DNA from: Parachlorella kessleri
Lineage: Eukaryota; Chlorophyta; Trebouxiophyceae; Chlorellales; Chlorellaceae
DNA: 43,631 nt
Direction of reading: 5' to 3'
Assembly: GCA_001598975.1 (NCBI GenBank)
Contig: BBXU01002135.1
Span: 1 to 43,631, forward strand
Shown here: in pieces, positions 1 to 12,240 of the stretch
How positions within the stretch are numbered: the stretch's first letter is position 1
Layout: every line of letters begins with the position of its first letter
The notes under the pieces: model-generated
The model's input: the letters and a program-made list of their open reading frames with translations, nothing else
Database searches by the model: none
Told to the model about the DNA's origin: nothing
Position numbers and translations under genes: made by a program

Positions 1-3000
1 ACTGTGGCAATTTGGTTTGGTGCATGAGGGGGTTGGGTATCAAGCAGGCATAGTTGCCATCTGTCCGGCTATGACTATTTTCAGGCAGGCTGCCCGCCCG
101 TGACAAGAGAGGCAAACTGTAAGCAAGCAACTGGGCTGGCGAGGCGTGCACTGCATGGTATACTGTGCCATCCTGTGCTACAGTGACCCAACAAGTCAGG
201 CGAGCGCTGGGCATGCAGCCATGGCCAGGCCATTAACCCCCGTTGCATCCCTCGCCACTTCCCATCAAGCAGCCCCTCCCTGCATGAGCCCTCACCAGCT
301 CCTTGAGATTCCTGGGAATCCCCACGTCCCTCGCGAGATCCCTGATGGCACCAAGTGCAGCTGTCACTGCCAGCATGGGCTCCTCCTCTGACCCTGCTGG
401 CAGGCAGCCCAGGGCCTCGGCTATGTCCTCAAACAAAGCGGGGAAGGCCTGCACAGGCCAGAGAGAGTGCGGGTGGCGCGACGGCTTGTGCACCATGTCA
501 CAGGAATGTTGCTGCAGCTTGAAGACCTGGCTACACCTCACTCCCTGGTTGCGCGCTGGGATGGCATAAGCGGTGCATGCACGCGGTCTGCAAGGTGGTT
601 GCGGTAGGTGTTCGCTTCTTCGGGCACGCGGTGTCGGACAAGATTTGGGGTCAAAAGCGAGCTCCAACCTCAAGCACGCTGTACACAAGAAGCGCCCCCT
701 AGGTTCTGTGAGAGGCAGTCCTGGGCCCTCACTGGGCCCTCACCGGTGCGTTGAACTCCTCGACAACAGGCAGCAGCAGGGCGTTGCACACGCCGTGGGG
801 CAGGTTGTAGAGGCCGCCCAGCTGGTGCGCGATGGCGTGCACGTAGCCCAGGGAGGCGCTGTTGAAGGCCATGCCCGCCAGGTACTGGGCGTAGCTGCAC
901 GCAGCAGCATGGGAGGACGCGCAATGGGCATTGAGAGGCAGCTGGCCCAGCCCAAGGTAGCAGAAGATGGGCCCATGCTGCTGGGAACTCACCTGCCACC
1001 CACACAGGCAGTAGACAGCAGCCGGCCACACCAGCGGGGACAGCCAAGCACAGCTCGCAAGGTCACCAGCTTTCCATAAAAGAAATTTTATGCTCACATG
1101 ACACAAGTGTCCCCGTGCGCTCTTCGCATGCAGCCGGCCTGGATGACACTGGCAGGAGCCAAAGACCCCGACACATACACAGCTGCAGCTTGACTTACGC
1201 CATCATGTCTCTGGCCCGAAGGTCGTCCGGGTGCTCAACAGCGTCTCTCAAGTAGGTGCTGATCAGCCGTATGGCGTGCAGAGCACAGGCGTCTGCAGTA
1301 GCACAGTGCAAGGAGGCTTGAGGAATGGGTCATACACCAAATATGTTGCTGTTTGCACACAGATGCTGCTCATCGGAGGCCTTAGCTTGACCGGCTGCGG
1401 AGAGTTTTGGTCTCCTGCCCGCCTGCTGTTGCCCCCTCCCCCCCCGCCCCACCCACCCACCCACCCACACCCACACACACCTGTGATAGGGTTTGAGGCA
1501 GTGGATACGTAGGCCTCAATAGCGTGGGTCAGAGCATCCATCCCAGTGGCAGCCGTCAGCTTCTTGGGCATGCCAAGCATCAGCCCAGGGTCATCCACGG
1601 CTATGGTCGGAGTGCACTTGCTGCAGCAACAGGAGCAACAGACAGAGGGGAGTATGTGAGTAGGGCTACTCGTTGCAGCACACTTCGAGGGACATTTGCT
1701 TGCCCAGCACATCTCTGTACCGCGCGCACGGCACAGTCCCTAAGCACAGTGGCTTGGTGTTGCTGGAGTGACGCAGCAGTGCTCAAATGTCAACACTGCA
1801 GTACAGTCCCAGCACAGCAGCTTGGCACACACCTGTCAATGATAGCCATCTTAACATGGCGCGTCTCGTCCGTAATGATTGAGAAGCGGGTCATCTCAGC
1901 AGCGGTGCCCGCAGTCGTGTTTGTTGACACCAGGGGCAGCATGGGCTTCTCACTCCTGTCCACGCCTGCGTCCCACCCAGCACATGTCTCCACGGAGCCT
2001 CCTGCCTAACTGGGGACATCTTGGCCGAGCTCATATCACAGTTGCTGCAGCTGTGATGCACGGGGCAGCAAGGGTCAGACAGCATTTTAGCGGGTGCCAG
2101 CAGTCAGGAGAGCCGAGAGTGGGGAGCAAGCGAACAAGCGAATGAAGGCCGATAGTTTGTGGTTCGTGTATGCAAGCACTGGGTTGCATTTGCTGCGCTG
2201 GCTCGAGGCCAGGAGCCAGGGGAGCAGGTGCCTACGCTCCTGCTCTCATCATGGCTTGCATGGAACCATCGTTAACTGGCGGCAACCGCTAGACGGCAAC
2301 ACGTACTCTGGACTTGCCTTCGTAATCATGGATCCTGCCTCCATTGGTGGCCACAATGGATATTGCCTTGGCGCAGTCATGATTGGAGCCCCCTCCAAAG
2401 GAGATGATGAAGTCGCAGCCCTTGTCCTTCAGCATCTTAAGACCTTGCTCAACCTGCAGGCAGCACTGTACGGTGCTCGGCCGCCCTCTCCGATTCACCC
2501 TCAGTAGCTTCCGCGGCATGGCAGTGTTGGCACTGGTAGCTGGCCTCTACCGACTGCAGCACGGCCATGATGGCAGCCTGGTTGGGTGGCGGTACGCTCT
2601 TACACTACACTAGTTCCACGCCTTGGCTGGGAGGTACCTTCCAAGCGCCACTAACCTCACCCTCGTGTGCTAGGGTGTACCACTGCTGGACTTGCCTGGG
2701 AGACGGTGGGGTTGGCATGCACGCCAGCAAAGAGCACGTGCTTCACAATGGTTGTCCACCAGCACTTGGTGCAGCACCTTGATGCCCTCGCTCTTGGCCA
2801 TCACCCGCATCCATGCAGGCAGGGGTGACAGGTGTGAAAGAGCGCCCGTCGGAGGAAGGAACATATCACCAAGCTGCCATCTACTGATGAGTCATGCAAC
2901 CTACATTGGCTTTCCTAAGGAGCATGGCCCGGCAGTCCGCCTGCAGACTATGTTGGGTTGGGCTGCTAGATGGCCTGCGACTGGGGCCGCTGCTCCTCAC

Positions 3001-3624
3001 CTCGCCTGTGACCACCAGAGCTTTGTTTCCCAGCCTCTTGATGGCTGTCCCAGCAGCACCCAGGGAGTTGGGCCCGATGTAAGTGACTGCAGTGCAAGTG
3101 AGTGGGTCGGCAGTGCTGGAGACCAGCGACAGAAGCAGGCAGCCACATTCCTGGTACTTGGTCTGCTGCCCAGCGTGGCTTGCTCACAACGCAGCCCTTC
3201 CTACATAGCACCTGGCGGCATGAAGAACTGGTAGCCATGGCCTTCTGCTGGGGGAGCGTGGTGGTAGTTCATAGCGTGGGGCGTATCTGGGGGGTGCGAA
3301 ATGGCGGCATGAAGCTGAGCTGTTGCTGTCACCTGCATGGGGCTGGGCATACCTTGTGTAGCTCAGCCACTAGCTGCGGCAGGTACCATACTCCCACTCT
3401 GCTTCCGTATCGTTTCATAAAGAAGTATGTCCACAGTTGTGAGGTTTGACGCTGAAGTGGGAAATTAAGGTGGCATCAGAAGCCGTCCAATGCCGTGACA
3501 CCTGCACCACGGGTCGCCTCGTTAGGGTAGGACGCCTTGCCGCTGGCTTGATTGTATGCCGAGGCACCCTGGGCGCCACTTTGGAAGCTGGTAGCAGCAA
3601 CGGTGCCCTGACAGCCATGAACAC
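1..3624 (-). CDS. Iron-containing alcohol dehydrogenase (group III, AdhB/YiaY-like), 3' end outside window
   Basis: Likely oxidises or reduces short-chain alcohols and aldehydes with NAD(P)H. Exons read leftward: 3502-3624, 3212-3332, 3001-3086, about 2696-2811 (damaged), 2318-2453, 1833-1965, 1481-1620, 1199-1292, 744-894, 296-448; the last ~30 residues lie beyond position 1. Visible motifs: [15 protein letters not shown] entry strand, HANPTVSQ, the nucleotide-binding [24 protein letters not shown], and the metal ligands D and H in [11 protein letters not shown] plus both H in [16 protein letters not shown]. The order and spacing match Zymomonas AdhB. The first exon encodes 41 residues rich in Arg and lacking acidic residues, which looks like an organelle-targeting peptide. 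Introns after NPTVSQ and after HDYEG begin with GCAAGT. The exon before NPTVSQ carries apparent single-base insertions and no normal acceptor. Family certain; integrity uncertain. Confidence 0.88.
1432..1480. repeat. C-rich and CACC/CA microsatellite in an ADH intron
   Basis: A run of C followed by ACCC and CA repeats, directly at the donor side of an alcohol dehydrogenase intron (donor GTGTGTGTGG on the minus strand). Confidence 0.8.
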
Positions 3625-4930
3625 TTGTAGTGTTCAGCTTACCCCTACAAAGGACGAGTGGCCCGTTCCTTTTCAGAGCACAGAGATAACTGTCAAGGCC
3701 ATCTTGATGCCTAGGGTGCATTTATCGATGTCAGCGAGTGCCAGGCCGCCACGTCAGCAGGCGCTGGAAAGGCGCCATGTAGCCTTCGGCAAAGGATGCC
3801 GACCCGGCGTACCGGCATACCAGCGACAAGGCCAAGCCCCTGTCAGCACACAAAATTCCATAAATGGTGTCCCTGGCTGTCTTTGCAATGCATGTATGCC
3901 TGGGTGTGTACTACCTCCGAACGCCTGCATCAAGGACCTTGCAGCGGCTACACCCAGCTAGGCATACCAGCGCCAAGTTTGGGAAGGATTTGGTTGCGAT
4001 CAAGGGCCTTGCGCAGGTCATTCCCACAGTAATGGCTGTGCTCTGCCATATCATGGTGAGCTTTTGGGGGACTCCTAGAGCTGCGCGGGCCTGTCGGGAG
4101 GGTATCAATCAACTACTCACCTCTTGTGGCCAACTCCTAACCGCCATCTCAGTAAAACTTAAGCTGGCATTTAAGAAGGAATTGCAAGTGACAGGAAGGG
4201 GTCAGACAGGAGTGTGGCGGGTGCCAGCTGCATCAATAAGCAGGCATTAGAAAGGGGGCATTGGTATGGCTTACTTTGAAACGGCTTTGCGTGGTGTAGA
4301 CAAGCCACCTGTTCAACCCAGGTTGGCTAAACCCGCACATCGCACCACCTGCCACCAGCAGCGAGACATCACACATGCACCACGATCAAGGCAGCTTGCA
4401 CTTAACTGCAGATATATGGGAGGCGGCCATTGACAGCAAGGGTTAGGCAGCAGTGTGGCATAAGCAATTTGCAACCCCAGCAAGCAGAACATACATTTGT
4501 GTAAGTCGATCATATAACCATCAGGAAAACACCTGGCAAGAAGCTGGTACAAGTGAGATGAAGAACAGGACCGGCAGCAATTGCAGTGCAGCTTAATATA
4601 ATTCCTGACCCAGTACTTGAGCAATTTCTTACAGTCCCTTGGATTCCCCAAACACCAAGAAATGACATACATTGTGTATGTGCAGATGATCAACTTTCTA
4701 CCAACCCACTAGCACCCGTCAGGGGCAGCGGGATTGAACATGATGGCACTGCTCAACCATCTCTTATTGCTGGCGTTGCACAGTTTCCACGCCTACCATA
4801 GGCTGCAAGAGACATAGGAGAACAACTGGAGGAAGAGTACACGCTAGTAGTATCCCTCCACCGAACCAAGCCACTCACGAGCTAGGGGTGGGGTGAGACA
4901 CAGATGGGAAGCACATCCACGCATACATGT
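3625..4930. other. Intergenic: ADH upstream region and AGA 3' region
   Basis: Lies between two minus-strand genes. The right part should hold the 3' UTR of AGA and the left part the promoter and 5' UTR of the alcohol dehydrogenase. Short open frames on both strands show no recognisable domain. I see no repeat, RNA gene or further exon here. Confidence 0.5.
4629..4633 (-). terminator. Possible poly(A) signal TGTAA for AGA
   Basis: TTACA on the plus strand reads TGTAA on the coding strand, about 300 bases after the AGA stop. TGTAA is the usual chlorophyte signal, but a five-base match in a few hundred bases may be chance. Confidence 0.3.
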
Positions 4931-7702
4931 TTACTCACTGCCGGCACCTTCTGCAGGAGTTGCTCGAACATCGCCACCCTGCTGCTTCTGTGGCATCCTA
5001 TGAGCTTCGCGTGCCGGTGTAGGGATAGGGTCCACAGTCACCACTTGCACCCCATCACTGTCTGCGTCCCGGTAGGCATACCTGAAAGTCCAGCCGTGGC
5101 ATGCTGCGGCATGGTTCCCGTCCCTGTCCAGGGCGATCACAGCCCCCACGTAGCCGGGCACGCGCTTGGCGATGCGCCGGACGGCATCCTCGGCGGCTGC
5201 CTTGGGCTTCATGCCCTGCCGCAGACTCTCCACAACCTGCAGCACATGCCATCGGTGCACACTGGCTGGCTCTACAAGGTCCTGGCAGGGTCACGAGTAG
5301 CGGGGGCAGGTGGCTCACCCTGGTAACAGAAAGCGCGTACCAAATGGTGGGTGCCATGCTTACCCCACATGCCTATACTGCAACAGCTCATGGTCTCCCA
5401 AGAAGCCGGGTGCAGCTGGGTGCAGCTCCTCTGCTCAGCTAGCGCCTCAGTTGACATCCAAGATCGTGCCAACATTGCAGGGCGACACACGCCTGGAGCA
5501 CACATGGCCATCTTTTAGCTGCGCACCTGATAGCAGGGCAGGAAGCGCAGGTGCACATCTCCGTCACCGGTTGCGCTGCAGGCCCCCACCTCCGAGTCGG
5601 CATACGCACCACCTCCTGGGATGGACCCGTCACCGACCCGCCCAGGCACCTGCAGGAAGCACGCGTGGCAGCTTCACTGCGGTCTTCCGTTGTCAGGGCA
5701 TTCAGTCCGCCAAGGAGGGGATACACACATGGCATTTGTGGTGTTGCGTGCTACTCCGGTAGTAAGAAGGATGTCCCCCCTTTTCGGCTGTCAAGCTTGC
5801 ACCAGAGCTGCAGACAATCACAGGCGGTGCCACAGACATGCATGGAATCACAGGACGCCTACCTTGTAGATTGCACCGTTGGTGGAGCACCCAGCCGCAA
5901 TGTTGCCGTCCGCATCGATGGCTGCCATAGCGATAGTGTCGTGGGCGGCTTGAGATGCCCAGCCTTGCTCAGAGCCCTCTCGCGGCCCATCAGAACTGCT
6001 GCTGCTGTCGTTGCTGGTGCTGCCGTCCACACTACTGAACGGTTGCCACAGCTGATCGTCTTCCTTGCTGCCCACGGCAATGGAGTGGTCAAGGCGGTAG
6101 GGCCCACAATACTTTGTGGGATCGGGTACAACATGGCGCCGGAAGTTGGGCTGGCAGTCGTTCTTTAGCCTGGAGAGTGCACACATAACAATAATGTGCA
6201 CATGGGGTGAACACCAGCACAATGGCCCACGCCCATCAGACCCTTGCTTCTAACCAAGCAGCTCAGCTGTCGCTCCCATGGAGAACGCCTTCCACATGCC
6301 AGCTGACGCGCTGGACGTTCTGGCTACAGGGGCCCTTGAAACCACAGCAGGTCCCCCGGTGACATACCCCACCCCATCCAGCCACACTGCTGACCCCTCA
6401 CCACTTCTTGTGCATGGCCAGGCTCTCTGCTGAGCTCAGATCCTGCACCGGTACCCCCATCTCCTGGGCAAACTGGGCAGCCTGCACAGGGGGCAGGGCG
6501 CAAGCGCTTAATCCCTCCAAGGGACTTAAAAGGACTGCAGGCCTGCAGCACCGGCTGGTAGCCGTCCTAGTGCAGCTCAGCTGCTCCGACTTGGTGGTAA
6601 GCCTCTCCGTTCTCAGTTGCTAGCACTCCAATTGACGTGGATGCCTTGATGGCACACACATGCAAGTGCGTGCTCACAGGCACATGCAAGCACAGTTGTT
6701 CGCTAAGGCACACCGCCATGCTGGGTGGGACAAAAGGGTATGCACGCATGACCTGTTGTCTGGAGAAAGAACGGTTCCGCACCTGCAGCCCTGCCAACAT
6801 GGAGTGGCGGGTCCTCTCCATGACCAGCCGCGCTGTGGACACAGCATGCCCAACGTGGCGTAGGCTGCTCACCGCCCCCACCTCCATGGTGTTGCCATCC
6901 ATGATCATGGCATCCAGGGTGGTCTGCAGGGGCACAGCTGGGGACTGGCATCGGCTCGATGTAGCTCACCCCAAGCACTCAGCTGGAGATTTGAGATACC
7001 CTTTGGTAGACCATACTCTCCTCACAAGCTCTTTGGCCCCGAGAAGGTCAACGAGCCCCACGCCCTGACAAGACAGCACAAGCCTTGGGGAAATATACGC
7101 GGCGCACTTGCAGCAGGCTTCTACTCAGCTGTTGATTGGCTAGGCCTGTAGTCCTGCCAGACACGCACCTCTCCATTCTCATCGGGGCTGCCTCCTGGAC
7201 CGACAGTTCTGTCACAGCGGTCGCGCTCGCAGCTTGAGCAGCCCTGCACCAAGCTGAAACGCAGGGACAAACATTTGCTGAAACAGCGTATTCGAAGGTC
7301 CTTGGAAAGACTCGTGCTCTGCGGCAGGCAGCACGGCACTCGGTGACCGCCTGGCACACCTGGCTAGCTAGGCTAACATGAGGCACTTCTGTCTGCATAT
7401 CAAAGGCCTGCTGCCTGCTTTGCTGACCTGCTCAACAGCATCGAGGGCTGGAGTGGACGACTTCCGACTGTTCACAGCTGCCCACGCTGCCTCTGCAGCA
7501 CAAAGGTGGCTCTTAAGTTTGACGTTTCACAACAGTAACTGGGGCAGTAGCCTTTCAAACATGACCTGCCTGTGGCGTTTGTGAAAGCCCAGGTATTGAT
7601 GACGATCGGCAGGCTGGACGCTTTCGCATGCACCCCGGCAACAGCTTGTGAAAGGCATCCAACTGCCAGTAGAAGTGCCGCAGTCCCGTAAGCTACGTGC
7701 AT
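4931..7702 (-). CDS. AGA: N4-(beta-N-acetylglucosaminyl)-L-asparaginase (glycosylasparaginase, AGA)
   Basis: Ntn-hydrolase that cleaves the GlcNAc-Asn bond during breakdown of N-glycoproteins, normally in the lysosome or vacuole. Exons: 7570-7702, 7428-7492, 7169-7243, 6783-6923, 6402-6481, 5863-6169, 5527-5649, 4931-5236; total 409 residues, stop TAA, all junctions in phase. Residues 1-23 form a signal peptide. [10 protein letters not shown] carries the conserved Trp, followed by [11 protein letters not shown] and [13 protein letters not shown] at residues 241-243 is the self-cleavage site (Thr243 would become the N-terminal nucleophile), and [12 protein letters not shown] (Arg271, Asp274) binds substrate. 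The Ser/Asp/Glu-rich stretch before Thr243 makes it longer than the 346-residue human enzyme. Intron 1 starts with GCAGGT; using it gives NATEAAW, as in animal AGA. Confidence 0.93.
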
Positions 7703-8334
7703 ATCTCACAACTAGGTGAACATCCTGCAAAGCTAGGTTAAGCGGGTCTATCCTGGAGGCAAGTTGGCAACTGAAGATTACAGCAACGTGTCCAAAGGGT
7801 TTGATAGTTGACGTCAATTGTTTGGGGGAGGGGGTGGGGTCGTTTTCGCAACCCTGACGCATCAGCTTCGGCTCCAAGGGAATCCAAGATGCCCATCAGC
7901 AACGTTGTGGTCAGTCACTCCCAGTCCAGCTCAGTTCCTCTTTATCTTTTTGCTGGGTTGCTAATCACGATAGTCATGATCTGCCGGACATGCCGAGGGG
8001 TGCTTACTTGCACCCTTGAAGTACCTTCCCAGACTTCAAGGGTTTATAAACTATTGTATGCTGAAACAAGCCGTCTCCTTGGCTGCCAAGCCAGCCTGGT
8101 GAATAGACCAATAGACCAATAGACCAATGCTTAGGGTAAGCAGAGGTACGGTAGGCAACCCACCGCACTGCTGTGCGTCCACTGAGTTGACCTGAGGTAT
8201 CTCAGGTGGGAGACACGCAGCTATTCCCAACAGTCATCAACAAGCAACCACCTAGCATACTTTGCAACCGTTGAGCTGTTAGGTGATGTAGGATGCAGTA
8301 AGGCTACAAGGCCGTCGTCGTGGACACAGACATA
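7703..8334. other. Intergenic: GEX1 3' region and AGA promoter
   Basis: Separates two minus-strand genes. It should contain the GEX1 3' UTR (right) and the AGA 5' region (left). Apart from the small triple octamer repeat at 8102-8128 I see no gene or strong signal. Confidence 0.45.
8102..8128. repeat. Octamer AATAGACC repeated three times
   Basis: Three perfect head-to-tail copies of AATAGACC followed by a partial AAT, just downstream of GEX1. Probably a tiny microsatellite. Confidence 0.8.
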
Positions 8335-11300
8335 TCAGCGCCTGGTGCGCTTGGTGTCACCGTGCTGCCCTGCTGCAATATTTGCCCCCTCCCTTTTACC
8401 CCACCCTGCCTGCTGCTTCTGCTGCTTCACTGGGGGCTCCTCCACTGACTCCGTCCCAGAGGTCAGCCTGTGCCTGCCCCACCGCCTGCCGCTGGATGTC
8501 CCTGCAGTGGCAGCCACCTCGTGTGAGTCCTCGCTGCCCCTCCGCTTACGCTCGGTCCTCCCAGGGGCAGGAGGAGCAGCAGGTTGCCGCTGCTTGACTG
8601 GTGTCTTGAGCTGAGGTTCGCCCTCCCTGCTAGCACCCTGGCCCACTCCTTTGCCAGCAGGCCTGGCAGCCGGCCCCGTGGCATGGCCCCCACTGCGAGT
8701 GCGCTCTAGACATGTTTCCCGGCTGGCAAGCTGTTCTGGCTGCATATTTGCGCGCCTCCGCACAAGGCCGCCAGCCTGTGCGTGGCCCCTAGGCGGTGAA
8801 GCACCTGCTGCTGCCCCACCGCTGTCCCAGCTTCCTTGCGGTCCCCAGAACTCCTCGGCCAGGGGTGCAGGAGGCAGCAGCCTTGCTGCAGTGCCTGGTT
8901 TTGGTTCCGTGCCGGCTGCTTGGATATGCGTGGGTATGGGAAGCAGCTGCCCTGGGCTGCCAGCAGCAGATAGAGCCAGCAATCGCTCTCGGTCCCAGGC
9001 TTGAATAGCTGCCAGGCGCTGCTCTATGCGGGCCAGCAAGGCCTGCTGCTCTGAGTTGCTGGCCTTGGCCTCCGCCTCTATCCGGCGGATAGCACTGCAG
9101 GCCAGAAATACACGTTCTTGCTGTCAGTTAAAGGCTTGTGTGCAGCAGCATACAGCTGTAGGTGAATATGTGCAGGTGTGAAGCGTTTGTCCCTTCGACA
9201 GGATGGCCCAACAGCTCCAACAGTATCAGCAAGTGTTATGCCACAAGCCCCAGCCTACCCAGGTTTCAGACAGTGTGCGTGCTCTGTGATGCGTTGCCAG
9301 CTTGCTGTTCACCAACCCCACTCACTTGTAGCTGTCGCGCTCGTAGTTTCTATAGGCAGCCATGCTGTACAGCACCACCAGGGCAGCTGTGGCAGCCAGC
9401 ACCCTGCGGAGTGCCCACTTAACATTTACAGCCAGCGGGCCTTCTGGCGCTAAATGCTGCAAGAGCCCTGGCAAGGGCACCAGGTGCATGGGTAGGTAGA
9501 CAACTAGCTGCAGGGCAGAGGAGGGGTACAGCCTGAGTTCTGCATGGAAAGAAGGCCAACCCCCGCTGCTTAGAACGTCAACCAATCGATGTGGGGCGGA
9601 CTGGCTAGGTGTTGTATGAGCAGCACCACATGCGCTCTTTCAGCCGGGGTCCCAGCGCAAGTCGTCCTCCAGGGATCTTAACTAGGATGCCAGGCAGACT
9701 ACACCAAGCGTAGGAGGCAGAATAACTAGACAAGCGGCTTTGAGCAACATTGTCCCCTACTGTGTGAGTGACACATGCCCCAGCTCCAACCCACCTCTTC
9801 AGCCGGGTCTCGCTCAAGGACCATGTGCAAGCGCTGCAGAAGCAGGCGCTCTCCCACCAAACTGCTGCACAGCACAGCCAGCACCGGCAGCCGTGCCCGT
9901 GCGGCTCCAGGCACCACACCTGTGGCCGCCACTGCCAGCAGGCCAGCCCCGTAGAAAGCAGCATCCTCCAGAGTGTAGCTGCAGGTCAGGCGCTACCCCC
10001 GACACTTGGTGCAGTGCTGGTGGGCATGTAATGTCACCTTTCCTGGGCCGCCAATGAGTGGGAAGCACCGAGAACGGGCGACATGGTGTAACAAGTGCTG
10101 GTGCTGCTGCTGATGCAACCCTGCACTGGCTGTCAACCAGCAGGAGTGAGCGGGGCAAGCTCCCTCCCTCGAAAAGGCTTACCTGCGGCCCAGCAGCTTG
10201 ATGAGCGCTGCATCTGAGCGCTGCTGGTAGTACACCACCACATCTACGGCCCCTCGCAGCCCTTTGGTGTCAGTGGCAAGGCTCCTGGGCAACAAGAAGA
10301 AGGAACGGCAGCGTCATGGCCCACATGGGCGTGGCCAGCAAACGCCGCAGAGAAGCAAGGAGGCCGTGGAGGATTTCATGCGTCTCAGTGGCAAGCTCCA
10401 CATGTTTGTTGGGCGAAGTGCCCGGTTAAGGTCTCCACAATTAGATGTAGTTGAAGCCTTGGCAGGGGAGGCGGCCAGCAGCTGAAAGAGCAATATTCGA
10501 ACCAAGGCGGTGCAGCCAACTTCCGCCTAACCTGAGCTCTGAGGTGAGCCGCAGCTGTTGCTCCTCATGCTGCTGCTGGAGCTCCATCTGGCGCTGGGCA
10601 TGCTCGTCGATGAAGGTGAAGAGGTTCTCCACTCTGGCACTGCCGTCGGAGAGAGCCTGTGACATGCCGGCCTGCCCCTGCTGCAGCTCTGTCGCCTTGG
10701 TCAGAGCCTGGTCCTGAAGAGTTGGCACGGAGTTGTCAATTAGTAAGGCGAACCTCAGACCATGTCTTTCTCCTACATTCCTGGCCACAGGTGAGCCAGA
10801 GAGGCGAACTACTGCAGCTGACACTTAAGTACCCCATGTGCAGCCAGGTCCAATTTGGGCCAGCAGCGTGCCCTCCTCACTTGCAACTGCAACACCTCGT
10901 GGCTGCGGGCGTTCAGCGAGGTGAAATATGCCAGGCTCTCCTCCCGGTGGCCTTTAGTGGTCACCAGCAGCTGCTGTTGCACTTCCCTGCAAAGGACTCC
11001 ATTTGCACCGTCATCATCACACGCATAGGTGGTGAGCACAGCTTACGAAATTAAGCACAGGATGCATTAGCCAAGAGAAGTGCAAATGCCATTTGCAACA
11101 CCTGCAGGCCAGTGGACGCAGGTGAGGCTTGAGTGGGTGTGCACAACGTCAGTCGGTTCTCTATGTTGGTATAAGAGTATACTGCAAGGAGCCCATGTCT
11201 TCATACCTGGCCTCCCGCCCCAGCTGCAGCGACTCTTCAGCCTTTGCAGCAAACTCCTGCGCCTGCCTAGTGGTTTGGGCATGCTGCTCTGTTGCCTGCT

Positions 11301-12240
11301 CTCCTAGCAGTGCAAGCTGCTCCTTGGCATAGGTTGCCCCTGTTGCTAGCTTGTTGAGCATGTGTTCTGTATACCTCTCAAAGTTCTGGTTCTGGATGAA
11401 GAGGCACCTACGGTCGTGAGTGAACACACCCTTTGTTCAAACTACATGGCACTTTGTTGCTAGGTTCTGCACCGGCCAAACTTTTGATGTAGTTGCAATT
11501 GCGGCGCTGCAAGACAGTGTGTGACACAGGAGTGTGCCGAGGTGCGTCTGCAGCGCCACCTCTGCCGTTGCTCAAGTAGTGCATATACTCACATGTTGTC
11601 CGCGTGGCTCAAGAACTCCACATATAGCTGGTAAGCCCGGTCCGGCAGTGCATCTGTGCAGTGTCGCAGCGGCTGGGCGGGGCCACAAGGGAAGGTAGTG
11701 TCCCCTTGTGTGGCAAGCTGGCAGTTGACGAGCCTCAGAGCCAGCCGCGACTTCTGCTCCTGGTCCATGTGCTTGCAATCGTCGCTGAGCTCCACCACTG
11801 CCTTGCCATAGCAGTTAGTGCCCAGCACGCGGTCCAAGAAAGTCTCCTTTTCCGCCTCGCCTTGCAGCACCATCAGCTGGCCTGGCGCAAACCATGTTGC
11901 AGCGGGGAGTGTCAATCCGATGTTGAGAGCATACTGCAGGATGGAGACTGCATAGTGCAGCCGTGCAGCTGGAGAGGAGGCCCATAGCTGGTGGCATATT
12001 ATACCCATCTTGCAAACTCAGAAGCACCAGATTGCACGCCCAAAGCAGGCCACTGTGTTCCACCCGCCTTGGACGGGGGTAAAGCTCGAGGTGCCACATC
12101 TCACCTTTGCCCACAGACTGGCTGGCAGCTGTAACCACTGAGAACTGGGGAGCGCCAGGTTGCTGCCTGGGAGCAAAGCTCCAGCCCAGGGCACGCCCGT
12201 AAAGCAGAATCAGGCCTAAGATAACGTATTTAGGCCACAT
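8335..12240 (-). CDS. GEX1: GEX1/Kar5/Brambleberry-family nuclear-fusion (karyogamy) protein
   Basis: Family proteins sit in the nuclear envelope or ER and are needed for fusion of gamete nuclei. Exons: 12105-12240, 11593-11881, 11207-11407, 10881-10986, 10532-10713, 10183-10284, 9795-9978, 9326-9507, 8335-9094; all in phase, 713 residues, stop TGA. Residues 1-19 are a signal peptide. Residues 69 to about 143 form the diagnostic Cys-rich domain: NCYGKA, a second Cys, SRLALRLVNCQ, FPCG, LRHCTDALPD, a Tyr-x-x-Phe segment, then the final Cys in MCLFIQ. A long Gln/Glu-rich coiled coil follows (about 145-330). Three hydrophobic segments lie near 346-363, 369-384 and 436-451. The tail (461-713) is disordered and basic, ending KRTRR. 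This order matches GEX1. It is divergent from INCENP. Identification rests on domain order and Cys pattern, not a database search. Confidence 0.85.

Noticed and set aside
4730..4760. tRNA-like GTTCAATCC word on the minus strand
   Set aside because: No matching T-stem, anticodon arm or acceptor stem around it.
7778..7782. TGTAA on the minus strand as the GEX1 poly(A) signal
   Set aside because: It is over 550 bases past the GEX1 stop and only about 75 bases from the AGA start codon.
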